A stretch of 64,000 bases of DNA from NCBI GenBank assembly GCA_000442125.1, contig KE546971.1, forward strand, positions 932,583 to 996,582, read 5' to 3'. The translations under genes and the position numbers were made by a program. Shown here in pieces: positions 23,810-35,135 of this stretch; positions within the stretch are counted from its first letter, which is position 1, and each line of letters begins with the position of its first letter. The DNA is from Opeltia flavorubescens. Taxonomy: Eukaryota > Ascomycota > Lecanoromycetes > Teloschistales > Teloschistaceae. The notes beneath the pieces are model-generated. The model did no database searches. It saw only the letters and a list, made by a program, of their open reading frames with translations, and was not told the DNA's origin.

Positions 23810-24095
23810 TCATTTCTCTCTTGTTTTGCTATTGTCCGTAGTCTGTGCTTCGTTCGGGCCATCTGCTTGCGCATTATTGTGCGTCTCAGCGCTGGCTAGC
23901 AAGGCATCGATCTTCTGTTCGAGGGCGGAAAGCTGGCTCTCCATCGCAGAAGCTGTTTGTTCACCCCTATGGCGCAGATGATTCAGCCTTTCCATTCGCT
24001 ATTTCTATCAAACAGCTCGTATACCTCGCAAGCTCTGATAGAGCCTGGGCGATTTCAGCGTCTCCGAGATTTGGTACCGGCTGCTGAGGTGCCAT
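23810..24095 (-). CDS. Small coiled-coil protein, unrecognised; possible one-base frameshift
   Basis: From the ATG at 24095 the frame reads MAPQQPVPNLGDAEIAQALS and continues helix-like for about 30 residues, then loses sense. A second frame from 23995 reads MERLNHLRHRGEQTASAMES, then QLSALEQKIDALLAS, also strongly helical, and ends at 23810. Removing one A near 23996 would fuse the two into a smooth coiled coil of about 95 residues. Alternatively a 79-nt intron (donor GTACCA after MAPQQP, acceptor AAATAG) joins them in phase but discards the first helix. So this is either a sequencing error, a recent mutation, or a spliced gene of about 68 aa. I do not recognise the family. Confidence 0.5.
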
Positions 24096-24697
24096 GGCTT
24101 CGGCGAGAATCAAGCTTCTACCTCGAGGGACATGCTACACCGTTACAGCAGCCGTAGAGCAAGCAGTGTCATTGAGAAGAGCAGGCTTTCTTTGTCTTTG
24201 ACTAGCTTTCGAGTGTATAGTCACGCAATGGGTCGACAATCAATGCGGGGTAGGCGCGGGCACAGGTCATTGGTCCGGACGCAATCAATACATTTGGTAC
24301 ACCGGTTTGCACTGACAGTGTAGGAACCGTCGAGCGTCAGGATTAAGATTGGAAGGGCGGCTAAATATAGTGGAAAGCCTTCCGGAGACAGCTCCGGGGG
24401 CTGTCACGTGCTAGATACATGCTTTATCATGGATTCTCTCATAGCGTTTCGGTGCAAGATCTCGATCATAGCCCTAGCCATGGACCCTGATTTGCAAATC
24501 TTTCTTTCCCATCCCCGCCAGCCCGCCAGGGTCTATTGTTGCAGACCCTTATGCGTCAACGATCTGAATGAAGGGTCTCGACCCGGAGTTGTCTCCTTGA
24601 CCCTTACCTCTCACTGCCACGATGACGATCTCGTATTGATGCCGATATCCTGCCCATTGACTGCTCGATTTCGCCTTCATCTCTCTGATCGAATCTC
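24096..24697. other. Spacer between two small leftward genes
   Basis: 600 bp upstream of the coiled-coil gene and downstream of the 93-aa gene. It includes a CACGTG palindrome at about 24404. No coding frame is convincing. Confidence 0.45.
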
Positions 24698-25049
24698 TTA
24701 CGCCTTAGTCCTCTTTTGATCTTTGTGTTTATAGGTTGTGAAGATCCATTCGCCCCCTAGTTCTTTTTCTTCCTCCTCAGCGATCCTCACCTTCCTCCGA
24801 GCTTTCGGTTCACTCGTCTCTTCCGTGAACTGGTCCTGAACTTTATTCCCGAATACCCTGATGCCGTGATTGTTCGCCCTGCATCAAAAGTCAATTTCCT
24901 AGCATGGGTATATATTGGAGTACGTCTTCTAAATTCTGTGTAACGTACCAACAGCGGACTTCGTTCTGGTCTCCTACGATTCGTCGCGCTGGCTGCGATA
25001 GCCTACATCCATGATCTGGAATTTGTTCCACAATCAACAAATTTTCCAT
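24698..25049 (-). CDS. Small two-exon protein (93 aa), unrecognised
   Basis: Exons 25049-24949 and 24878-24698, joined by a 70-nt intron with GTACGT donor and GATGCAG acceptor. The joined frame reads MENLLIVEQIPDHGCRLSQP, then RRIVGDQNEVRCW, ANNHGIRVFGNKVQDQF, and ends ELGGEWIFTTYKHKDQKRTK. The frame is open throughout, phase is kept, and the start lies 188 bp from the divergent SAM-HMG gene. The C-terminal half is highly charged (KARRKVRIAEEEEKE). I do not recognise the family. It is short enough that simple open-frame searches miss it. Confidence 0.6.
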
Positions 25050-25237
25050 TTGATTTATTGGGGGAGAACCTTCGGGGAGAAGGCTGAGCGATTAAAAGCC
25101 CATCGTCACCGGTCAAATCACACTTCAGCCTCAGCATTGGGAATCAAAACTCGCTGATCTGACACCGACAATCAACCTGCGGCTCGTACCAGTAGTGTTC
25201 TCTCCGAAGCTGTATATTCAGTCAAAGTGCAGCGTCC

Positions 25238-27241
25238 ATGTCCGATCTCGGTCCCATTTTCGATAGGCTAGGCCTTGGGCAATATGTGGAGAAATTTTGT
25301 GAGGAAGGGTTCGAAGCATGGGAGACTGTACTCGATATTACAGAATCAGACTTGTATGTTTGTAATGCCGAGTCCATTGCCTGGCGCTTATCAGTTGTGA
25401 AGGGAGGTGCTAGGGGTAAAGCTTGGTCATCGACGGGTAAATCCAGACTTATTCGACGCTGCTATAGGGACACCTGTCTGACAGAGTGCAGCGATTGCAA
25501 CGAGAGATAGCCAACACGCGAGGAGTTGACATTGAAACAATAATCAATGCTGCACCAAAGTCTGAACTACAACGACAGGGGCAGCAAAGTGTCAGTGATT
25601 GCGTAGACCAGCCTGAGGCCGATAGACCTCAAAGGAATAAAAGGAAATACAGGCGACACCCTAAGGTAAGTTACATATTCCCTTAAACTCCCATCCGCAG
25701 TCCGATTGGGTCAGACAGGCCAGATGTCGAAACTGATATTGGGGACGTTATAGGCAGATGGTCATGCTCCCGACCGACCGCAGTCCGCATATGTCATATT
25801 TTCTAACAGTAGGTCAAATTTGCGACTCGGCGAGTGCGCCTACTTATTGGCCTCTAGAGATTCGAGATGATATCAAATCAGAAAATCTATCCTTCACTGA
25901 CATTGCCAAGCGGGTCGGAGAATTGTGGCAAGCGCTCACACCGGAGGAGAAGAAGCCTTACGAACTTCAAGCTGGCTCGGCCAAGGAAGAGTATATGGCC
26001 GACTTGGCCCACTACAAAACAACCGACAGATTTAGGGAGTACAATCAATATCTCGTTGATTTCAAGGCTAAACATCCCCCCAAGTCAGGTACGTATGAGG
26101 CGATAGATTAGTATCAATTGTTGAAATTGATGGTAACATACAATTGATCCTGTCACTAACCGGGCGAAAGTAGATGGGAAGAAACCGAAGCACGACAACC
26201 ACGCCAGTACCACGAGCAGTGAAAGTGTCGGACGGCAGGGCGATTCGACCGAGCCTCGACTTGGTAGCGTTTCACAGGAACCCGATCAACATAGCTATGG
26301 GGAATTTCCTGGCTACCGTCAGAACGGTGATGGGCGTGCGGCAGACGTAACACCGGCATATATGCCAAATCACTTCTTTTCCAGACCTCGAGGCTCGCCG
26401 TCAGCATCCGTTTCTTCGCTGGCATCGTCCGGCCACCCGACGAACTCGACTAGCCCTTCCATTCAATACAACCCTCGGCAGCTACCTACGGAGAGAGGCT
26501 CGCTCGAGCGCAATGTGACGACGTGTCCAAGCCCACTTCCGCCCATGACAACCTTCGACCATCGCGACGCTCCTCTGGCCCAAAGTTCAACCAATTGGTT
26601 CAACAGTCGTCCAGGAACGGCCCCAAGCAATGAAAGCCCGCTCTTCAACTATCGGAGATCCCATCACCCACCTCCGTCGTTCATACAGCAGACTTCGACC
26701 TCGTCATCGAAATCAACGTCCCATTCCCTTGATTCGGTTGAAACCACTCTTCGATCCGACACCCCCTGCGAAGAACCTCACCTTTATCACACGACCCCTA
26801 CTTCCTCCGGAGGCTCCGATACGCGATATCTGCCAGATAAAATGAATGGCATTAGGCCTACAAATTCACGAACGCTGCACGAACCCCAGGCTCCGTCCTT
26901 CAGTCAAGGTATGTGCCATTTACTGGCTTTGCACAAGGCATATAAATCTAAAATTTGTTGCAGATTACCACACTTCATCTCATCGAGTACCTCCCCTTCC
27001 AAACACTCCACTCGACACCGGCACTCCGACGAGTCCTCCTGTTCGGATGTCAGGCTCGTCCGTGCATAGAGACCCCGCCAGTCCTTATCATTTCCCCGCA
27101 CTCCAGAAAACTCTTCCACAAAAACGAAAGGACAGCGCGCCTGACGACGGTATACCGAGGTCCATCCCCCCTGTAGATCCGCTTGCAGTTCTGGCTTATG
27201 CCGGAGGGATATTGGATCGGCAGTCACGAGAGACATGTTAG
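25238..27241 (+). CDS. SAM-HMG box DNA-binding protein
   Basis: An N-terminal SAM domain (IFDRLGLGQYVEKFCEEGF, then ITESDL/EVLGVKLGHRR) is followed by an HMG box (DGHAPDRPQSAYVIFSN, then LSFTDIAKRVGELWQALTPE and YNQYLVDFKAKH). A long Ser/Pro-rich tail ends near LAVLAYAGGILDRQSRETC. Best model: 25238-25353, 25403-25436, 25468-25665, 25754-25808, 25858-26088, 26174-26908 and 26964-27241, 548 aa, all in phase. This requires an unusually short 31-nt intron at 25437-25467. The more normal 48-nt alternative ending at 25484 breaks the frame by one base. SAM-HMG proteins are fungal chromatin or transcription factors; targets cannot be read from the sequence. Confidence 0.82.
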
Positions 27242-27826
27242 ATAGACGTCTCTAGCATTGTTGTGCCGCAATTCCCGCACGGGCTCACGAAGCTGATAGA
27301 TTTGATTGAAAAGAGCTTGGCGGTTCCAAGGTTCAAAAATGAGAGCTACCTATAACAGACTTGTTCCGGTCCAAGGCTCACCTTCACGCACACATACTTT
27401 CCATGCTTCTCCTGTGCGGGAACATTGCAGAATTATGGATGATCTCCTCCATCGCTCCTTCCCTGTTCCTTTGAAGAGCGTTCGAATTATAATTGTAAGA
27501 TTATGTAAGTAAGTACCTAAATTAATGGATGCTTCTGTCCCATCATCCTGCTATGCATTCCATCCCTCGCAATGCACAATAACACTGCCACACAATCCTA
27601 CTCTTTGATGCCTGTCAGCCCCCCTTTTTTGGTGATCATCGTAAGTGAAAGAAAAACACGTTCCAAGAAAGGCATCTCAATGCAATGCATCTGCATCTCT
27701 TTTGGCCACCAGGTATCAAAAAATAGCTCGTCTCTATGCACATGAAAATTTGTTGGAAAGTAGCTAGTCTCACATGCTGACAATCATTACCACTCAAACG
27801 CTTCCGTTAGCTCGGCAACATGCTCC
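27242..27826. other. Convergent 3' spacer
   Basis: 585 bp between the stop of the SAM-HMG gene and the stop of the leftward disordered-protein gene. It should hold both 3' ends. No further gene or repeat was seen. Confidence 0.5.
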
Positions 27827-30800
27827 TCAGGTTCCCGGGTAATACAGCTCCTGGAGGCTATTTCCATCTTTCTTTCTCATTCGCCACGTGCTCGCCTTCT
27901 GTTCCCGCTTTTTCTTCATCTCTTCCCATCCCTCGTCGTCATCGTCATCGCTTGGTACTTTCTTGGGTGGGATAGGCGATGTCTTTCCGCCAGAGGACAC
28001 GGTGAGTGTGCTTTTTCTATCACCAATGCCCGGTCCAAGTAGGTTGTTGGACGATCGTGATACAGGGCGAGAATGTTCATCGATTGGTGCGACGGAAACT
28101 GGTCGGTATCTGGATGGCTGGCCAACGTTACTTCTTTCCGAGGGTGCAATGGACGGTGCATATCCTTGTTGCCCATACGCTCCGCTCAGCATGCTCGGCG
28201 ATGCTGTATTGCGTGGTGGCCATTGAGGGCTAAGATTGTGGCTCATCATGCTCATTGCTCGCTGTTGCTGCTGTTGAACCATCGACGGAGTGCTCGGCGC
28301 TGAATGCGACATGGGTCGAACCGTTTGCCCTTGAGCGGAAAGATAGTTGCTGCTCGTTGGCACCTGACTATGGGGTGGTGGCATTGGAGGCATTCCGGGT
28401 GGCATTTGCCCAGGCTGTGGAGGCTGCATGCCTGCACCCATCATTTGCTGCATACTCTGCATCCATTGCATCTGCATTTGCATCATTTGGGTCATCTGGT
28501 GCGACATCTGGATCTGCGCTTCATCTCCCGGGGACATCGCCGGAAGACCAGGCGCCATTTGCGTCATCCCAGAAGGGAGCGGAGAGCCATAGTTCCCCTG
28601 AGCGTTTGGGCTTCCTCTGCGCATGGCCTTGGCCCGTTCTTCGCCAGCAATCACCCCGACTAGGCCCCCAGGATGCAGATTTGGCGACGAACCCCCATAC
28701 TGAGAACCACTACTATGATTACCGAAGGACGGCATTTCCCTATTAGATTGATTTACAAGACCGGCACCATAATATGGATCTGGAGGCAAGTTCTTCGCAA
28801 AAGCAGGAAGACCCCGTGGAACTCCAGCTGCTGACAATCCCGCTGTTGACATTGGAGGAGGCGGGTAAGATTCGCTGGTATAGCGGATACTGCCATTGAC
28901 CGATGTCCCCGGTGGTCGATTCTTGTTCGGGAATCCATGTGCGGCCAAGACTCCTAGGGGTATCTCGTCATCCTCATCGTCGCTAGCCTTTCCACTTACT
29001 GAAGCTTTATTGATTGTGAAGGTTGGTGCAGGCCCCGGCTGGTAGATGGTCGGTGCACTCGCACTGGCCCTCTCAGTTGATGGGCGCGAAAGCCCAAGGT
29101 CTGTTGTTTTTGATGGCTGTTCACCAGTAACCTTCATCATTTGTTGCCGATACACAGCGAGATGTGCCTCTTGCTTCCGTCTTTGCTTAGCCAGCTCCTG
29201 AGCACGTTCAGCCTCATCATCGTCCTCGTAATGATCGCTGTCATCATCTGAATCATCCACTCGCGATGTTTTACTTTGCGTCCTCGCAGTCTCCTGTTCC
29301 TTCCGATACCGCTCAAATTGCGCAGGAGTCATAATCTTGTTTCCTGGTCCTCCTTTGACCATCTGATCTCCTGCTGCGGGCGACAAGCCGGCTCGTGGAG
29401 GAGGATGCAAAGTTGCGTCAAACAGCGATGAGCGCTTCTCTCGATTGGCAAGCTCCATTGTCTTTGCTCGAGGGGTTGTTTCGTTTGAGCCAAATCTGCG
29501 ACTACTTTCAGATGACGTGCTCTCATCCGTGTCGAAGAGTCCGATGGGAATATGGGGCCGATGCTCATGATTTGGCCTTCGCTCGGGACTCGGATTCCAT
29601 GGAGATGATGATATGTGTCTGGAAGCACCAAGTAATGATTCTGAAGGTTGGATGCTTTCCGAACCTCTTTCGTCGTCCCTATACGCATTCTGCCCTTGGG
29701 ATTCTCCTGAATGACGGTTCAACTTTCGGCTTGCGTAGATAGAGTCCATTACGAGCTTCGCATCTTCGTCTCGGAGAGGTATAGAATCGCGGCGGGATGC
29801 ATAAGCGCTGGTCCTTCGTAGGCCAGCGCCGTGGCTCGATTGCCTTTGTTGCTTACCGTTGGAGGGACTGTTTGAAGCCGGTGTGGGCATGGGTGAGACA
29901 GAGGTAGAGTCTGCGGCATACCCCGAGATGGGCGGGTCATCCTCATAGCTGTGAACATGGTCCGCAGATGCAAGTCCAGGTGAGTCCATCAACCCATCGT
30001 GAGATCCGTGACTAGTCCATGAGTAAGGTGATGACTGTGCTTCTCGGATGTCACGAGATCGGTCGACTTGTATAGGCGAAGGAGTGAAGGACGCTCGCTC
30101 GCCAAAATATGGAGTGGTCAGAGTCCGTGGAAGCGCAGTAGGAGATAATGACGCCGGGGTTGTGTGGGCTTTGACTATGCCCATGTTTCCACCGTTACCC
30201 AAGCCACCAGGACTCTCGGTCTTTGTCATCACGCCAAGGCCTGCAGCATCCACACCTAATGTGCTTCTTCTCTTACCAAAATTTTCAAACATATCACCAA
30301 AGCTGTCCAGGTCCGAGCTCCCGAGATCGAGGCCTGCGTCAAGAAGCTTTGGAGGTGTTGCAGTACTGCCGCTAGCATAGCTGCTCTCGGTCAAACCCCG
30401 ATCTCTACCGTGAATTCCTGAATCCTCGGAACGACCGTAAACTTGTGGAGGTTGGGTAATTGGACTCCCTGCGGATGGCGACTGGGGCTTTTTGCGTCCA
30501 AATGAGAAAGCCCTTCCACCTGCTCGTAGAGAGAGAGGATGGGTGGCCGGAACGGGAGGTGGTGGCAGCCGGTGGGCATCGTGGGGATGTGGAAGCGGCT
30601 TGTCTTCCAGAGGGATGTCGGTCGATGACGGTAGAGTCGACGAAGAACTGAATCTTGCGGATGAGGAAGAATTATCATGTCCGCCGCTGGAAGAGGAATT
30701 GTTGGTGCCCCCGCTGCCGCTAACCAGTGTCAGCAATACCCATCTCCATTATTCCGAAGTTACATACCGATTGCTGAAGTTAGGATTACTTCCATCAACG

Positions 30801-31000
30801 TAAAGGCTGCTGCCTAGATTATGTCCTGCACTCAGCGGCCGTCCTTGGCTCATCCGCTTCAGCGTATTTCCTCCATCGAAGGACTTCCGGTCTGGTCGCT
30901 CGAAAACTCGAAATGATGGTTCTGGAGGGTTGGTCAGTTCCTCGAGTGCATTCCCAGAGGACTTTCGTCTTGGAAACGCCTTGGGTAACTTGATCGGCAT
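27827..31000 (-). CDS. Large disordered protein, function unknown (1041 aa)
   Basis: Two exons, 31000-30768 and 30719-27827, joined by a 48-nt intron (GTATGT/GGTTAG) with consistent phase. The N-terminus MPIKLPKAFPRRKSSGNALE is basic; most of the rest is Ser/Pro/Gly-rich. Features include an acidic stretch (VDDSDDDSDHYEDDDEAERA) leading into a charged helix (AQELAKQRRKQEAHLAVYRQ). A Met/Gln-rich segment (MTQMMQMQMQWMQSMQQMMG) is followed by a Pro-rich loop. The C-terminus is charged (SDDDDDEGWEEMKKKREQKA, then WRMRKKDGNSLQELYYPGT). The ends and the central helix look like the constrained parts. I do not recognise a named family. Confidence 0.85.
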
Positions 31001-32461
31001 ATAGGAATACGGTATGATACCCCAGATACCGAATTAATAGGGCAACCCTTGTCCTTGCAGACAGTCGAGCCCGCCGAGGGCACAAAATAAGCAGGCTCGG
31101 AAAACCGGGCCAGGTTGTTGATGCAATGTATGGTGCTAGCCGGGAAGGTGTGTGAGCAAGTTGATATGTCGAACTATGCGGAAGGTGTATGTGTGTGAGT
31201 CGAGAATGGAATATCCTAACGAAAGGTACTGCCAAATCGATATTAGGAGGTCATCGGAGAGGACTGGTGCATGGTCAATAAGCGGGTCGGTGCAGGGCAG
31301 CACTCGTCCGGCTGGAAATGAAAATTGGTAAAGGATCAATAGCAATGAGTTTCGCCAACGGTAAGAGCGATTTGAGTGAAAGTGTTTGGAAGTAGTGTCT
31401 GTGGTTGCTACTTGGAGGTGGCTGCGACGGTGGATTCAACAGTAATAGGGAGGCGGGAGCGGAGGATTCGGTGTGAGGGCGGGATGCAGTATGGAGAAGG
31501 CGTAGCGAACGTGGGCTCCTAAGGTGTAGGACAGACAGAAGAGGACAGTGAGCAGGATGTTGCAAGTGTGTCACAGCGAGTGTTGGACAGTAGGGGCAGT
31601 GCGATTGAGGGATGAAATTAAAGGCTTTTGCTCTCTTGTTGACGAACCTGGTGCAGAATACGCTAGACCAGGATCAATAATAGAACTGCAACGCCGTGTC
31701 GGGACCATCGGACGATCACCCAGGAGTCAGATCCTCGGTATTGCCATCATCATTCCTTCTTCTGAGGGAGAATTACCAATTTATACGTCTCTACAGCGCG
31801 GTCAGTCCTGTTGAATCTCTTCACATTTTCATATGTTTCAAGCGAGGGACGAGAATGTAAATAGGAGGAAGCCGAAATTCACCTTTCGGCCCAATTGCCC
31901 TATACTACATTGAAAGCAACCACTCAAGCCGCCTCCAATCAAATATACGAATGCTTCCGATGTGGCCAGCCCCGAAACCGTCTAGACCGCCCTCGGACTT
32001 AGGCGGACTGATCTCCTTTATGGCAGCAATATCACGTTAGATCGACCATTCTGCTACTTCATGACGCTGTTTGCTGATGTTATGGGTTCGTATAATAGTC
32101 GTTGTTGTCTTCACGAGCACTATTACCACAAGAATCAAGGACGAGATAAATTTCAGTACTAAAATTGCATAGAGACGATATATTTATTAGACTTTGCCTT
32201 CCACAAAGCATTTGATGGCGTGAGAGTACTACATCTTTCCACCTTCAGTGAAACATGACGTAGAATGAGATTCGATACCTTGGACCTATTTCAAGTCACG
32301 ATATTCAAGGCAGAGGAGGTTAGGATTTCAAACCGGCCTTCGCTCCTCTAATCTTACAAAGCATCCTGAACACCGCTCAGCCTTTGATTATAGCCTCCCA
32401 TCCAACCAGCGCCGCGCTAAACGATGCATCCAAACTTCCCAATCGTCACGTTGTCCTGTAT
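31001..32461. other. Promoter/leader region of the disordered-protein gene and permease 3' flank
   Basis: A 1.46 kb gap. From about 31140 to 31560 the minus strand is rich in C and T, typical of a long fungal 5' leader for the gene starting at 31000. Several short open frames in this leader have no homologous look. Nothing recognisable was found from 31820 to 32461. Confidence 0.4.
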
Positions 32462-34301
32462 TTAACAAAGAAACTTATACCCCTTTTTCCACTTTGGCCA
32501 AGACGCCCTCTCCAACTCTTCCTCCGCCAGCAGCTCCCCGAGATTCAATTCCCTTATCCCAGTCTTCAAATCCATGGCCCCACAACGCATCACTGGCGTC
32601 CGATATGTGATCTTATACCCCACGTAACACACTAATACGAATGGAGCCGCGAGGTATGCTTGGAAAAAGCTCCTCAGATGCGCCGGCGCGCCTGAGATAG
32701 CTGAACCGTATTGTGGTTTGACAGGCGACAGGCCCGTCCAAAACTGAGCGATGAGCACCAAAACGTTGAAAAGGAACCCGATCCAGGACCCAATGACACC
32801 AGCCTGGCTTCGAAAGGCTAGTTCGTTGAGCGAATGCCCTTGGATACGCCAAGCCCGCCGAAAGCGAATATGGGCGAGGCAGATGGAACCCCATGTGAAG
32901 ATGGAGCTGAGCCCGCTAAGAGCCTGCAGCCACGCAAAAACGTCATTTACCTTGTCCGAGGCGGCAAGATAGGCAAGTAAGCCGACGGCAGAAGCAACAG
33001 CAATGGCCTTCAGGGGCCGGCCGCGACGGTCGATGTAGGCCAGGAATTTGGGTGCTTGGCCTTGCTCTGCAAGGGCAGCAAGGGTACGAGATGAGCCATA
33101 GACGGCGGAGTTGCCAACGGAGAGAACCGAAATCATGATAATGACATTCATGACGGAATCAAGGCCGACGATACCGGCATTCTTGATAGCAATGACGAAC
33201 GGAGAGGCTTTGGCGTCTGAAGTAGATTGGCCGATAAGTCGAGAATCGGTATAGGGAACAAGGAGTCCGACCAGGGTTAGGGACACAATGTAGAAGAGAC
33301 ATATCCGCCAGAACACTTGCTTGACGGCGGTTGGTAACGACTTTCGAGGATTAGTTGTTTCCGCTGCTGCAAGACCCACGAGCTCAGTACCGGCGAACGC
33401 AAAGGCGGCGATAACGAAGACCGAGCAGAGCCCTTTGAAGCCGTTGTTGAAGGCGCCGGGGGACGACCAGTATCTTCCCCCAATGTATTCTGCATTCTTT
33501 CCTCCACCAACGTTAAGGATGATACCCAAAACAATGAAGCCGATCACAGCGATGACCTTAATGATAGAGAACACAAACTCCGCTTCGCCGTAGCCTTGAA
33601 CACCGACCAAGTTGATGCTAATTATTGCGATAAGGAATATAGTAACCCATACAGCTGGAGAGACAGGCGAGTCCCAGTATTGGATTGTTATGGCAGCAGC
33701 AACAATCTCTAACGGTAAGACGATAAGCCATTGCATGGCGTAATTCCAACCCATAGCAAAGCCCCAAGCAGGGTCAAGGAAGCGTGTGGAGTAAGCGGAA
33801 AAGGATCCGGCAACGGGAAGCAAGACAGCCATCTCGCCAAGGGCTTGGACAGTGCAGAAAAGCATGGCCCCGATTAGAGAAAAGGCGATGAGTAGTGATG
33901 CAGGGCCTCCTTGCTGAAGTGCTTTGCCAGAGCCAACGAAAAGGCCCGTACCTACCCGCACGTCAGTATAACAAGGCAGTGAGGACAGGAGAGGAATGGA
34001 GCCAACCGATCGAACCCCCGATGGCAATCATCTGCAAGTGCCGACCTTTCAGCTTTCTTGCTAATGGGGATTCCGCCGTGTTCTGCGCAGCGCTTTCGAG
34101 GTCGAAGACCTGTCCATTGGCTCCTACTTGACCTTTCTGAGTGATGTGGACGTCAGGGTTTCTCTTGAAACTATCCACGATCCTTCTACCGAGTTTCTGT
34201 GGCGCGGCAGGCTTTTCCTCGTAAATTTCGGGGCCAGCGAGTCCTAGGCCAGAGCCTGAGCCAGAGCTCGAAGTAGCCGTCTCGAAGTTTGATTTTGCCA
34301 T
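32462..34301 (-). CDS. Amino-acid permease, AAT/YAT family
   Basis: Two exons, 34301-34007 and 33951-32462, with a 55-nt intron; 594 aa, normal for the family. The intron interrupts the first membrane segment at GGSIG/TGLFVGSGKAL, the hallmark GGxIGTGLF motif of amino-acid permeases. Twelve hydrophobic segments follow, with the conserved YNYAMQW-like GWNYAMQWLIVLPLE and FAFAGTELVGLAAAETTNPR. The cytosolic N-terminus has DSFKRNPDVH before the core. Such proteins are plasma-membrane proton symporters for amino acids; substrate range cannot be told from the sequence. Confidence 0.95.
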
Positions 34302-35135
34302 TGTGGATAACGAGAGCGGTGAAGGTACCGCCGGCGGTCTTTGATGGTGGTGAAGATATCCAAGATAGGCAACGTGACGAGAAATTTAAGTCGATATGAG
34401 ATGAAAAGCTTGAGTGTAGTGACTGGTGACACAGGAGATTCGGAGAAATATATCCCAACGTTTTAATGATAAGGAAATCGCTCAATATTGCTTCATTTTA
34501 TCCAACGCCATGAGACATCCATATTTTCACGAACCAAGGGAGATTTCATGCCATCCAGCCTTTCCCAATTTTGGAAGTCGCAAAGAATAGGGTAGCTCTG
34601 GAGAAAGTGGTGTACGGTGAAGGTGAGATGACACGAAGACGGATTGGAGAGGCATTGAATCTAGACTTTTGACAGCTCGTAATGCTGCAGCTAGCAATTG
34701 GCCGGAAGCCTCGGCTTGAATGAAGGGGTGGGGGCATTATGGGGGGCAATATGGGGGCAGTGGTCAAAGCTTTCCACATCTGGGAGAAAGTACTTCTAGG
34801 AGACTGGATATCTTCGGGCTGCATCAAGCCTCTATCCAGTGAATACATGATTGCTCCAGTCGCTTTGCATTGTACCTTTCGTGTACCCATGGTTCGAATC
34901 CTTTTACTGCGATGATTCGGATCCGAGATAACGATTGCTTCCCCACCGTTCTCGTAGGTAACCTAGTTGATCCATGGGCCCAGAATCAGGATCTATGGAC
35001 CACAAAGATCCGATACCCTACTTTACAGTGATTGCTCGAGCGAAAGCATCTTGGTGCTTGAAGATGCGCATTATAGTATAACAACTTTTTTCTTTGCACG
35101 GCTTTCCTAAGAGAAATTAGACATTGATTATTGCC
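34302..35135. other. Divergent spacer: permease and secreted-protein promoters
   Basis: 834 bp between the permease ATG and the ATG of the candidate secreted protein. It contains a G-run cluster at 34725-34757. A 114-codon minus-strand open frame at 34546-34890 overlaps the G cluster and is judged spurious. Confidence 0.45.
34725..34757 (+). repeat. G-run cluster, possible G-quadruplex
   Basis: Four runs of G (lengths 4, 5, 6 and 5) are separated by loops of 1, 6 and 6 bases. The last three units form an imperfect 12-bp tandem repeat of GGGGGCATTATG type. The pattern meets the usual G-quadruplex rule. It sits about 425 bp upstream of the permease start. Confidence 0.7.

Noticed and set aside
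31275-31574. A 99-codon minus-strand frame upstream of the 1041-aa gene
   Set aside because: Low-complexity His/Ser/Leu sequence from a pyrimidine-rich leader, with no sign of a real protein.
34546-34890. A 114-codon minus-strand open frame starting with ATG
   Set aside because: It runs through the G-run tandem repeat, has no family resemblance, and lies in the promoter region of the permease.
34861-34910. GGTTCGAATCC, resembling a tRNA T-loop
   Set aside because: The flanking bases do not form a T-stem, and no A-box or acceptor stem can be found around it.
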